This document shows positions 21,792 through 29,591 of a stretch of DNA of 29,591 nucleotides, piece after piece. The DNA comes from CAZHEV01 sp964531335 [NCBI: uncultured bacterium] (GTDB lineage Bacteria; Eisenbacteria; RBG-16-71-46; CAZHEV01): the NCBI GenBank assembly GCA_964531335.1, contig CAZHEV010000018.1, forward strand, positions 15,777-45,367. Reading direction: 5' to 3'. Position numbers and translations under genes: made by a program. The notes under the pieces are model-generated. The model made no database searches and had not been told where the DNA came from. It was given only the letters and a program-made list of their open reading frames with translations. Numbering within the stretch: the first letter of the stretch is position 1; every line of letters begins with the position of its first letter.

Positions 21792-23924
21792 TCAACTCCG
21801 GATCCCCAGGATGTCCAGCATGAACGCGTACATGAACGCCAGCTCCTTGTACCTCTGATAGCGGCCGGAGACGCCTCCGTGACCGGCCTGCATCTTCGTC
21901 CTCAGAAGGAGCAGGTTGTCGTCCGTCTTCCTGGCCCTGAGCTTCGCCACCCACTTCGCCGGCTCCCAGTACTGGACCTGCGAGTCCTGAAGGCTGGTCG
22001 TGACGAGCATGTGAGGGTAGTCCTGCTCCTCGACGTTGTCGTACGGCGAGTAGGAGAGCATGTATTCATAATACTCCTCCTGGTTCGGGTTGCCCCACTC
22101 GTCGTACTCCGCCGTGGTGAGCGGGATCGAGTCGTCCAGCATCGTGGTTACCACGTCGACCCAGGGAACCCGCGCGAGAACCCCCTCGAACAGGTCGGGC
22201 CGCATGTTCACCACGGCCCCCACCAGAAGGCCTCCGGCGCTGGCGCCCGAGATGAACAGCTTCTCCGGATTGGTGTACTGCTTGTAGATCAGGTGCTCCG
22301 TGCAGTCTATGAAATCGGTGAAGGTGTTCTTCTTCTTGAGCAGCTTGCCTTCCTCGTACCACCAGCGGCCCAGCTCCTGCCCGCCTCGCACGTGCGCGAT
22401 GGCGAAGACGAACCCGCGATCCAGCAGGCTGAGCCGGTCGGACCTGAAGCCCGCGTCGAGACTCGACCCGTACGAGCCGTAGCCGTAGAGCAGAAGCGGG
22501 TTGTCGCCGTCGCGCCTCAGCCCCTTTCTGTACGCTATCGAGATGGGCACCTTGGTTTCGTCACGCGCCGTGGCCCACAACCTCTCCGTCCTGTAATTTT
22601 CCGGATCGAAATCCCCGAGTATCTCCTCCCTCTTCAGCAGCTCCTTCTCCTTGGCGACCATGTCGTAGTCATAGACGGACTCGGGCGTGGTCATGGACTC
22701 GTAGACGAATCGCAGGACCTCGGTGTCGAAGTCGTAGTTTCTGCTGGCGTACGCGAGGTATGCGGGCTCTTCAAACTCGACGTAGTGCTCGCCGGGCCCG
22801 CTCCATGGTATCACCCTGATCTCTATCAATCCGAGCTTCCTCTCCTCCAGAACGAGATGGTCCTTGAACAGGTCCGCGCTCTCCAGAAGCACGTCCTCCC
22901 TGTGGGGTATGACCTCTTCCCAGTTCTCCACGCCCGTCCGGGCGACGGGGGTCTTCATCAGCCGGAAGTTCTCGGCGTCCAGGTTGGTGCGCAGGTAGAA
23001 GTCATCGCCGTAGTGATAGACGTGGTACTCGTGTCCTCTCTCGCGGGGCTGTATTACCTCGAACTCACCGTCCGGGTCCCCCGCGTCGAGGAACCGGTAC
23101 TCCGTGGCCAGGGTCTGCTCCGAGCCGATCAGTATGTACTTCTTCGACTTCGTCTTGTCGACGTGGCAGTTGAAGGTGGGGTCCTTCTCCTCGTACACCA
23201 GCGCGTCCCCCGAAGGGTCCGTGCCCAGCACGTGGCGGTAGATCCGGTAGGGCCTCAACGTCACCGAGTCCTGCTTGGTGTAGAACAAGGTCTTGTTGTC
23301 GTTGGCCCATGCCATATTGCCCGTCACGTCGCGGATGACGTCGTCAAGCATCCCGCCGGTGCCCAGGTGCTTGAAATATATCGTGTGCTTGCGGCGCCCC
23401 ACCGTGTCCAGGGGATAGGCGATGATGTCCTGTCCGCTGCCGACCTTGAACCCCCTCACGTAGGTGAAATCGTGTCCCTCCGCCAGCTCGTTGACGTCGA
23501 GGATCACCTGCTCGGGCGCGCCGAGCGAGCCCTGCTTCCTGCAGTATATCGGGTACTCCTTGCCCTCCTCCATCCGGTGGTAATAATAGTAATCGTCCAT
23601 CTTGTAGGGTACGGAGTCATCGGTCTCCTTGATGCGCCCTACCATCTCCCGGTAGAGCAGGTCCTGGAGAGGCTGGGTATGCGCCATCACGGAATCGGTG
23701 TGGGCGTTTTCGGCCTCCAGGTACTGTATGACCTCGGGGCTGGTCCTGGTCTTCAGCCAGTAGTAGTTGTCCACGCGAACGTCTCCGTGCATCTCCAGCT
23801 TGACGGGGGAGACACGGGCGACCGGGGGCTCGGGGGCCCGGGGCGCGTCCTGTCCGCTGGCGTGACAGACCCCTAAGATCGAGAAACATAGCACTGCGGC
23901 CGCGGCCGTCCTGATGAAACGCAT
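21792..23924 (-). CDS. ptrB: Exported S9A-family peptidase, oligopeptidase B-like
   Basis: This 710-residue serine oligopeptidase is expected to cut peptides after basic residues. An N-terminal signal sequence (about residues 1-24) indicates export; E. coli oligopeptidase B is cytosolic. A seven-bladed propeller domain fills about 80-430, then an α/β-hydrolase domain with GYGSYG and HVRGGQELGRWW. The triad is Ser562 (GASAGG), Asp647 and His682 (A-G-H-G-G); the spacings of 85 and 35 equal those of E. coli Ser532, Asp617 and His652. By the same offset, Glu606 matches the P1-binding Glu576 and Asp608 replaces Glu578, so preference for Arg/Lys is likely but may be weaker. The ATG at 23924 has GGAGGG upstream. 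It is 52 bp after the ABC permease gene in the same run. Confidence 0.93.
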   Translation of the reverse strand: MRFIRTAAAAVLCFSILGVCHASGQDAPRAPEPPVARVSPVKLEMHGDVRVDNYYWLKTRTSPEVIQYLEAENAHTDSVMAHTQPLQDLLYREMVGRIKETDDSVPYKMDDYYYYHRMEEGKEYPIYCRKQGSLGAPEQVILDVNELAEGHDFTYVRGFKVGSGQDIIAYPLDTVGRRKHTIYFKHLGTGGMLDDVIRDVTGNMAWANDNKTLFYTKQDSVTLRPYRIYRHVLGTDPSGDALVYEEKDPTFNCHVDKTKSKKYILIGSEQTLATEYRFLDAGDPDGEFEVIQPRERGHEYHVYHYGDDFYLRTNLDAENFRLMKTPVARTGVENWEEVIPHREDVLLESADLFKDHLVLEERKLGLIEIRVIPWSGPGEHYVEFEEPAYLAYASRNYDFDTEVLRFVYESMTTPESVYDYDMVAKEKELLKREEILGDFDPENYRTERLWATARDETKVPISIAYRKGLRRDGDNPLLLYGYGSYGSSLDAGFRSDRLSLLDRGFVFAIAHVRGGQELGRWWYEEGKLLKKKNTFTDFIDCTEHLIYKQYTNPEKLFISGASAGGLLVGAVVNMRPDLFEGVLARVPWVDVVTTMLDDSIPLTTAEYDEWGNPNQEEYYEYMLSYSPYDNVEEQDYPHMLVTTSLQDSQVQYWEPAKWVAKLRARKTDDNLLLLRTKMQAGHGGVSGRYQRYKELAFMYAFMLDILGIRS

Positions 23925-23976
23925 AAGATTTCCCTCCGGCAGATTTCCTCCATACGATTGCGCCGGACCTCGACCG

Positions 23977-25293
23977 CTAGCCGCGAACCGTCCAGCGGAC
24001 CAGGTCCCCCAGCCTCGGCGGCCTTCCCTGCATCAGGATCGCCACTCGGAAGATCCTTCCCGCCGCCCAGACCGATAGCAAGGTGAGCGCGAAGATGCCC
24101 GCAAGGCCCGCCCAAGGTTGCCAGGCCGGGATCGACATCGGCGTGCTCATCCTGATGAGCATGAGCATCGGGGTGAACAAGGGGCACAGGGACAGCCACG
24201 TGGCGAACCCCGTAAGGGGCTCTTTTATCACCGGAAACATTATGAACATGGGTACCATCACCGGTGCCATACCGGGCATCGTCAGGTTCTGGGCGTCCTT
24301 CGCCTCGTTGCACGACGCCCCCATGGCGGCGAGCAGGGCCCCGTACATCACTATGGCCATGATCATGTAGGCGAAGAACCAGGGCAGAAGATGGTACGGG
24401 ATGAAGTCCTCGGCTCCCAGTCGCATGATCGTGAAAACGCCGACCACCACATAGATGGCCGCGGCGGTCAGCGAGACGGCGATGCCTCCGAGCACCTTGC
24501 CCGCCATGAGCTCGAACGGTTTGACGGAGCCCAGCAGCACCTCCGATATACGCTGTGTCTTCTCCTCCATCACGGAGTGGATGAGCGGCAACGCGCCCAT
24601 CATGATCATCATGAACATGAGCATACCCATGACGACCGGCACCAGGATCGCCTCGCCCTCGCTGCTCTTGCGGGCGTCTTTTATCCCCCCCGTCTCCTCG
24701 TCGATGGACAGCAGGCCGAGCCCGTCGACGCCCACCCACGCGAAAAGCCCCTCCACGGATGGCTCGTCCAGGCCGGCCTCCTTCACCCTCGCGCCGCGGA
24801 GCGCGGAGTTGATCGGCCGGCTCATCCAGTGCCTGGCGTCGTCCATCACCGCGTTCTCCGCGTAGTAGGCCACGAACGGGCCCTCGGCGCCCTGCGCCGG
24901 GCGCAGGGCCTCCGCGGCTATCTCCACGAAACCGTGCAGCTCCTTGCGGCGGATCTCCTCCGACAGCTCCAGCTTCTGCTTCCTCGGCGCCGCCTCGTCC
25001 GGCTCGACCACCTCGATTATGTAGGCGGGCTTCACCTTGGCGCCGGTGTCCTCGTCGTACACCTCGGAGGCGTTTCTCTCCTCGGCCGCCACGACGAGCG
25101 CCCGGGCGACGACCCCGCTTCGGTCTATCACCGCTATCCTCTTGTCCGTGGTGTCCACCCTGTCCTTCAAAAGGGTGATCGCCAGGCCGCTGCCGCCCAT
25201 CAAGACCGGGAACACGACAAGTCCGATTATGAACCCTTTCGTCCGCACGGACACCTTGTACTCGCGAAGGGCAAGCCAAAATATCTTACGCAT
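23977..25293 (-). CDS. ABC-2 type transporter permease (NatB-like)
   Basis: This 438-residue membrane subunit pairs with the ATPase encoded just upstream. TM1 lies at about residues 20-42, followed by a large soluble extracytoplasmic domain (about 45-225), then five or six membrane spans to about residue 420. This is the layout of NatB-like ABC-2 permeases. The TM1-adjacent sequence A-L-R-E-Y-K and the motif K-T-Q-R-I-S-E-V-L-L-G before later spans are typical of the family. The start is ATG 25293, with AAGGAGG six bases upstream; a longer frame to 25332 lies inside the ATPase gene. It overlaps the ATPase stop by 8 bp, so translation is coupled. Relatives export sodium or unknown compounds; the substrate cannot be assigned here. 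Confidence 0.9.
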   Translation of the reverse strand: MRKIFWLALREYKVSVRTKGFIIGLVVFPVLMGGSGLAITLLKDRVDTTDKRIAVIDRSGVVARALVVAAEERNASEVYDEDTGAKVKPAYIIEVVEPDEAAPRKQKLELSEEIRRKELHGFVEIAAEALRPAQGAEGPFVAYYAENAVMDDARHWMSRPINSALRGARVKEAGLDEPSVEGLFAWVGVDGLGLLSIDEETGGIKDARKSSEGEAILVPVVMGMLMFMMIMMGALPLIHSVMEEKTQRISEVLLGSVKPFELMAGKVLGGIAVSLTAAAIYVVVGVFTIMRLGAEDFIPYHLLPWFFAYMIMAIVMYGALLAAMGASCNEAKDAQNLTMPGMAPVMVPMFIMFPVIKEPLTGFATWLSLCPLFTPMLMLIRMSTPMSIPAWQPWAGLAGIFALTLLSVWAAGRIFRVAILMQGRPPRLGDLVRWTVRG

Positions 25294-26197
25294 CGCTCGC
25301 CTCCTTCGCTCCGGGACCGGCGATCCTGACAAAGATATCGTGCAACGAAGGCCTCGCCACCTCGAAGCTCCTCACGCGCGTTCTCGACATTACGGCCTGA
25401 AGCAGGCGCTGGGAGTCGAAGCCTCCGGCCATCCTCAGCTCCTGTACCTGGCCGAAGTTATTCACCGCCTCCACACCCTCCAGGCCCCGGAGGGCGTCCA
25501 GGCCGTCGTCGGTTCTCACCCTCAGGGTGTCGTGCCCGTACTCGTCCTGGATCGAGGAGAGCGTGCCGTCCAGCACCTTTCTTCCCTTGAAGATCATGAA
25601 GATGAAGTCGCACATCTTCTCCGCCGTCGCCATGTCATGCGTGCTGAAGATCACCGTGGTGCCCCGTGCCCTCAGGTCCAGCACGGCGGTCCTTATCACG
25701 TCGGCGTTGACGGGATCGAGCCCGGTGAAGGGCTCGTCCAGGATGACCATCTCGGGGCGGGACACGACCGTGGCGATAAACTGCACCTTCTGGCTCATGC
25801 CCTTGCTCAGTGTTTCGACTTTCTTGTCCGCCCAATCGGCGAGGTCGAGCCTCTCGAGCCACTCGGTCACATCCGCGCTGACGTCCCTGCCGCACTTGAG
25901 CCGCCCGAAGAACCGGAGCACCTCCTTGACCTTCATGTTCTTGTAAAGGCTTCGCTCCTCGGGCAGATAGCCGATGTGCTCGTTTGCCGTCTCGAGGTTC
26001 TCCTCCCCGAAGACCCGGATCTCGCCCCTGTCCGGATAGAATATGTTCATGATCATGCGCAGCGTCGTCGTCTTTCCCGATCCGTTGGGCCCTATGAACC
26101 CGTACACGCTCCCTTCGGGCACGGCGAGCGTGAGATCGTCAACCGCGACGACTCTCCCGAAGGTCTTGGTGACGCCTTGAATCTCCACAGCGTTCAT
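25286..26197 (-). CDS. ABC transporter ATP-binding protein (NatA-like)
   Basis: This 303-residue ATPase powers the permease encoded immediately downstream. The Walker A motif GPNGSGKT has Lys42, the signature is L-S-K-G-M-S-Q-K at 130-137, Walker B is V-I-L-D-E-P with Asp154-Glu155, and the switch His is 187. In place of the usual Q-loop it has G-Y-L-P-E-E-R-S-L-Y, characteristic of the NatA/YhaQ subgroup. The C-terminal 90 residues form the accessory domain usual for drug/antibiotic/Na+ exporters. The ATG at 26197 follows GGGAGAG. It is 45 bp downstream of the large membrane fusion protein gene. Confidence 0.93.
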   Translation of the reverse strand: MNAVEIQGVTKTFGRVVAVDDLTLAVPEGSVYGFIGPNGSGKTTTLRMIMNIFYPDRGEIRVFGEENLETANEHIGYLPEERSLYKNMKVKEVLRFFGRLKCGRDVSADVTEWLERLDLADWADKKVETLSKGMSQKVQFIATVVSRPEMVILDEPFTGLDPVNADVIRTAVLDLRARGTTVIFSTHDMATAEKMCDFIFMIFKGRKVLDGTLSSIQDEYGHDTLRVRTDDGLDALRGLEGVEAVNNFGQVQELRMAGGFDSQRLLQAVMSRTRVRSFEVARPSLHDIFVRIAGPGAKEASDA

Positions 26198-26242
26198 CCA
26201 TCTCTCCCAAGTTCTCCCGGCCCAGAGAGAACGCGACAGGCG

Positions 26243-29200
26243 CTAAAGGCGGCGAAGCGCCTCCAGCGCCTGCGCCCGGACCATGCCCTGTCCGTCGAGC
26301 TCGGCCGACCTGGTCAGCGCCTCCCTCGCGCTGTCCCGCCGGCCCTGGTCGGCGTAGGCGAGCCCCATGAGGTACAGGCATTCGGCCTCCGGTCCCCAGG
26401 CGTCGATTCGCTCTTCGAGAGTCTCGACCGCCTTGTCAAGCTCACCACGCGCATAGTACACCCACCCCAGCGTGTCCAGGTTGCGGGGCTCAGGGTCCAG
26501 CTCGCTCGATCTCAGCGCCAGGGCCAGGGCCCTGTCCAGGTCCGCCCCCTGCTGGACCAGAAGCCGCGCGAGATCGTTGACGGACCTCAGGGCATAGGGG
26601 TCCAGCTCGATCGCCTTCTCGTATGCCGCGAACGCGCCCTCGATTCGCCCACTTGCCCAATAATACGATCCCAGGTAGTAATTCGCGTCCGGGCTACCTT
26701 CCCGGACCGATTCCCAAAGGGCGAGCCCCCGGCTGGTGTCTCCAAGCGCTACGTGGCAAAGGCCCGAGTTGACCGCCGAGTCCATGGCCCAGGAGGGGTA
26801 TCCGAGCCGCATGATTACATCGTATACCGCGATAGCCGCCTCGAAGTTGCCCCGGGCGGCCAGGTCCGTGCCTTCGCCGAAGAGTCTCTTGGAGACCATC
26901 TCCAGCGCCCACGGGTCATGGGGGTTGATCTCCAGCGCCCTGTGCGTGAGCTCCGAGGGGTCTGCCCTAACGCCTTCGTCAATACCCAGTTTGGCGGTGA
27001 TTGAAAGGTCTCTCGCCCTGAAGGCGTCTTCCAGCTCCGCTCTGACCGAGTCCGGCAGGCCCTCGCCCAGATAGGCGGCCGGCGGGCTCCGGTAAGCGGA
27101 GATCTCCAGGAACCGGTCCTTGGCGGGGGCCCCAATGCTGCGGGGCATGCTGAACTCCAGGACCGGCTTGTCGTCCGTGATGAGCCCTCTTGTCCCGCTC
27201 AAGTACCGCGCGAGACCCTCCGGATCAAGCATGAAACAAGAGAAGAGGCCGGCGGGCTCCGCCACGGAGACGGACTCCAGGTCCTCCCTGACGCCGGGGC
27301 GTCTCATCGCCCGGACGATCCCCTGGTACTCCAAGGGGGGGCGATCCACCGACCCCAGAAGGACCAGATCGCCCCACTCGCCGCCCCACACCGTGACGTG
27401 AGGGAAGACGCTCTGCATCGTGTTGAGCGTAAGGGCCAGGTCTTCGGCGGACATCGAATAGTACTGCACCCAGCAGCTAATGACGCCGCCGGGGTTCAGG
27501 TGCCTGCGGGCCAGCTCGTAGAACTCAACCGTGTATAGGCTCGCGCACCCGCGCACCCACGGGCTCGACACCTGGCACACTATGACGTCGTAGCTTCTGT
27601 CCGTGAGAAGGAGATAGTTGCGGCCGTCGGCCACCACGAGATTGAAACGGTCGTCCTCCAGGCAGTCATAGTTCACCCGCGAAAAGACCTCGGCCGCCTC
27701 GTCCATGCCCCGGACCATTTCCGCGCAATCGAGTCGCTCGATGGGATGCCGGAGCATGGAGCCGGCGCTCGCTCCCGTCGCCAGGCCTACCAGCAACGCG
27801 GTGCGCGCCCGCCCGTGCACGAGCAGCGGCAGCGCCCCGAGCATCCTCTGCGTAAGCATGTCCTCCCTGTTCGACCCGTCTGTCTTGCCGTTTATGCGCA
27901 AGGACCTGAGGTTGCCCTTCTCCATCACGGACACCGTGGCGTCGACGCCTTCGTCCCAGTACAGCAGGCGGAATTCCTCCAGACGCTCCTTCATGTCGAC
28001 CCCGCCCTCGTACAAGTCGGAATAGAGATACACTCCGCTGTTCATGACCTTCTTGTCCCACAGACCGTGCCCCGACAAGACAGCGGCCAGTATCAGGCCG
28101 GCCACTGACGCTCCCGCTATGGCGGCCCTGCGGCGGGTGGGGCCGGCGCCTACGCCAACCAGCGACAGCGCGGCCAGCATATTCAAGCCGGCCGCGGCCA
28201 TGATGGCCTTCTCCTGCCCCAGGAGCGGAATCGCGACAAAGCCTCCTATCAATGACCCGGCGATCGCCCCCACCGTGTTGAAGGCGTACATCTTGCCTAT
28301 GTCGGTCCCTATGCCCTCCACGTTCCCCGCGTAGAGCTTGGCGACGACCGGGAAGGTCGCCCCGAGGAGAATCGTGCACGGCAACATGGTCAGCATGCAG
28401 AGCAGGAACCGGATGCCTATCTGGCTCCACCAGCCCTGGCCGGCGGACTCGTTCAGGCGCACGAATAGCTCCGGAAGGTGTCCCAGAACAGGTATCGTGG
28501 CCAGCGCCAGCAATCCCACAAAAAGCTGGAGCGCCGCCAGAAGCTGAGTGTTCGAGATCCGATCCGCAAGGCGCGAGAAGATCAGACTGCCCAGGGCCAA
28601 TCCCAGCAGGAAAGTCGTCAGCATCGTGGTGAAAGCATAAGTGGTGGTGCCTATGATCGGAACCATCGTCCGCGTCCACACCACCTCGTACGCCAGGGCG
28701 GTGAGGCCGGACACGGCATAGACGACGAGCACCATGGACCTGGCCGTCGGACTCAGCCTGGAGGCGGCCGCGCCCGCAGGGCTCTTCGCGACCGGGGACG
28801 CCGCCGCCGCCGTAGCCGCGGCCCGGCCGGCCCCGGAGCGTCCGGCGCCGGCCGGCCCCGCCTGTATGCCCCCGGGGAGGCCTCTCCTTACGAACGCCAC
28901 GGCGAGGACCGCTATCGCGAAGTTCATCGCGACGGCGAGCACCGTCGTCCCGTACAGGCCCAGCGCCGGAATCAGGGCGAAGCCCGCCGTAAAGGTGCCG
29001 CTTACCGCGCCGGAGACATTTGCGAAATACAACACAGCGGATGTGCGGCCCACCAGGCTTCCCGACACCGTGAGAAGGCGCATCAGCACCGGAAGGGTGC
29101 CGCCCATGAGAGTCGTGGGCACCAGGAGCACGATGAAAGTCATGGCGAAGCGCAGCAGGCTCATGGTGTAGAGGCTGGGCTCCAACGTCGCATACGCCGC

Positions 29201-29524
29201 GCTGTACCCGCTGTTCAGCAGGCCGAACAACGCGGGGACCAGCAGAGCCCATACGCCTATGCCGCCCTCTAAGAGCCCGTACAACAAGAGCGGGTTGCCG
29301 CGTCTGTCTATCAAGCGGCCGAAGAGATAGCTGCCGAGGGCCAGCCCGCCCATGAAAGCGGCAAGCACCGTGGCTATGGCGTAGGAGGTCCCGCCGAATA
29401 CGAGAACGAGCATCCGTCCCCATACGACTTCGTAGATGAGAGCGCTTGCGCCCGAGAAGAAAAATAGAAGAAGAACGATCGAGGTGCCGAAGCCCCCCCT
29501 CGAAGAGCCCACCATACCTGGCAT
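26243..29524 (-). CDS. Fused MFS-like / spermidine-synthase-like membrane protein with C-terminal TPR repeats
   Basis: This 1093-residue multidomain protein has two homologous membrane halves: SG(A/L).AL.YEVVW near residues 24-35 is repeated at 272-283, each followed by G-L-A-L-G-S. They are joined by an Ala/Gly/Pro-rich linker (about 216-262). About 12-14 spans are visible up to residue 485. A Rossmann domain like spermidine synthases follows (about 500-790), with a Gly-containing loop V-G-L-A-T-G-A-S-A-G at 579-588, V-A-D-G at 631-634 and L-Y-T-V-E-F-Y at 663-669. Where relatives have EPSNPW it has QVSSPW (651-656), so the acidic residue of aminopropyltransferases is missing. C-terminal TPR-like repeats fill about 850-1093. 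The ATG at 29524 is only about 2 nt from AGGAGG; ATG 29515 is an alternative. The function of such fusions is not established. Confidence 0.88.
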   Translation of the reverse strand: MPGMVGSSRGGFGTSIVLLLFFFSGASALIYEVVWGRMLVLVFGGTSYAIATVLAAFMGGLALGSYLFGRLIDRRGNPLLLYGLLEGGIGVWALLVPALFGLLNSGYSAAYATLEPSLYTMSLLRFAMTFIVLLVPTTLMGGTLPVLMRLLTVSGSLVGRTSAVLYFANVSGAVSGTFTAGFALIPALGLYGTTVLAVAMNFAIAVLAVAFVRRGLPGGIQAGPAGAGRSGAGRAAATAAAASPVAKSPAGAAASRLSPTARSMVLVVYAVSGLTALAYEVVWTRTMVPIIGTTTYAFTTMLTTFLLGLALGSLIFSRLADRISNTQLLAALQLFVGLLALATIPVLGHLPELFVRLNESAGQGWWSQIGIRFLLCMLTMLPCTILLGATFPVVAKLYAGNVEGIGTDIGKMYAFNTVGAIAGSLIGGFVAIPLLGQEKAIMAAAGLNMLAALSLVGVGAGPTRRRAAIAGASVAGLILAAVLSGHGLWDKKVMNSGVYLYSDLYEGGVDMKERLEEFRLLYWDEGVDATVSVMEKGNLRSLRINGKTDGSNREDMLTQRMLGALPLLVHGRARTALLVGLATGASAGSMLRHPIERLDCAEMVRGMDEAAEVFSRVNYDCLEDDRFNLVVADGRNYLLLTDRSYDVIVCQVSSPWVRGCASLYTVEFYELARRHLNPGGVISCWVQYYSMSAEDLALTLNTMQSVFPHVTVWGGEWGDLVLLGSVDRPPLEYQGIVRAMRRPGVREDLESVSVAEPAGLFSCFMLDPEGLARYLSGTRGLITDDKPVLEFSMPRSIGAPAKDRFLEISAYRSPPAAYLGEGLPDSVRAELEDAFRARDLSITAKLGIDEGVRADPSELTHRALEINPHDPWALEMVSKRLFGEGTDLAARGNFEAAIAVYDVIMRLGYPSWAMDSAVNSGLCHVALGDTSRGLALWESVREGSPDANYYLGSYYWASGRIEGAFAAYEKAIELDPYALRSVNDLARLLVQQGADLDRALALALRSSELDPEPRNLDTLGWVYYARGELDKAVETLEERIDAWGPEAECLYLMGLAYADQGRRDSAREALTRSAELDGQGMVRAQALEALRRL

Positions 29525-29546
29525 TACCTCCTGGAATACTGGATAG

Positions 29547-29576
29547 ATGCTAGCAAATGGCCTTATGTGGGGTCAA
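29547..29576 (-). promoter_or_regulatory. Candidate promoter of the rightmost minus-strand gene run
   Basis: On the minus strand TTGACC (29571-29576, 5 of 6) is followed after 18 nt by TAGCAT (29547-29552, 4 of 6). This predicts a short leader of about 16 nt that just includes the AGGAGG ribosome site before ATG 29524. The sequence beyond it to the window end shows nothing else. Confidence 0.5.
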
Positions 29577-29591
29577 CTTCCGGCCGCCGGG

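Noticed and set aside
21087-23876. Plus-strand open frame of 929 codons
   Set aside because: Antisense to the decarboxylase and oligopeptidase genes, both with intact catalytic residues on the minus strand; the plus product is Val/Leu/Arg/His-rich without a domain.

Overview
The window is a GC-rich (estimated by eye, not counted), gene-dense bacterial chromosome segment. An outer-membrane β-barrel, several apparent lipoproteins and exported proteins point to a Gram-negative, diderm cell. AGG and AUA codons are common and AGGAGG-type ribosome sites are frequent. The genes resemble those of high-GC candidate phyla around the FCB/Eisenbacteria/Krumholzibacteria group, but that placement is a guess. 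I see no tRNA, rRNA, CRISPR array, insertion sequence or phage gene.

Left part (1-13.7 kb, all minus strand). From right to left the order is: an alkaline-phosphatase-superfamily 'sulfatase' with Thr at the nucleophile position; a lipoprotein, Lon-type protease, β-barrel and small exported protein in one tight operon; a PiT phosphate transporter with a large extra C-terminal domain, followed by a PepSY-type membrane protein; and an RND-superfamily (COG1033-type) exporter. The exporter's reading frame continues without a stop into a long Gly/Arg/Lys/Asp-rich repetitive tail that leaves the window at base 1.

Middle (13-20 kb). A PduO-type cobalamin adenosyltransferase and an Ig-domain glutaminyl cyclotransferase are on the minus strand. 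They are divergent from a plus-strand polyphosphate operon: Ppx/GppA phosphatase with an HD-like domain, polyphosphate kinase 1, SixA-type phosphohistidine phosphatase and a small basic protein. The divergent intergenic region holds two back-to-back promoter candidates and two strong hairpins. The Ppx gene has no in-frame ATG, GTG or TTG that would keep its essential N-terminus.

Right part (19.7-29.5 kb, minus strand). One run starts at a promoter near 29.56 kb: a fused MFS-like/spermidine-synthase-like/TPR membrane protein, an ABC ATPase and its permease, an exported oligopeptidase B-like protease, an aromatic-amino-acid decarboxylase and a NUDIX hydrolase that converges on the polyphosphate operon.

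Themes: phosphate and polyphosphate handling (PiT, Ppx, Ppk1, SixA, the NUDIX protein) and the cell envelope (RND, Lon-operon exported proteins, glutaminyl cyclase, 'sulfatase', oligopeptidase). Five of six promoter candidates share an 18-nt spacer and a TA(T/G)NAT -10 box; three also share a TTGACC -35 box.
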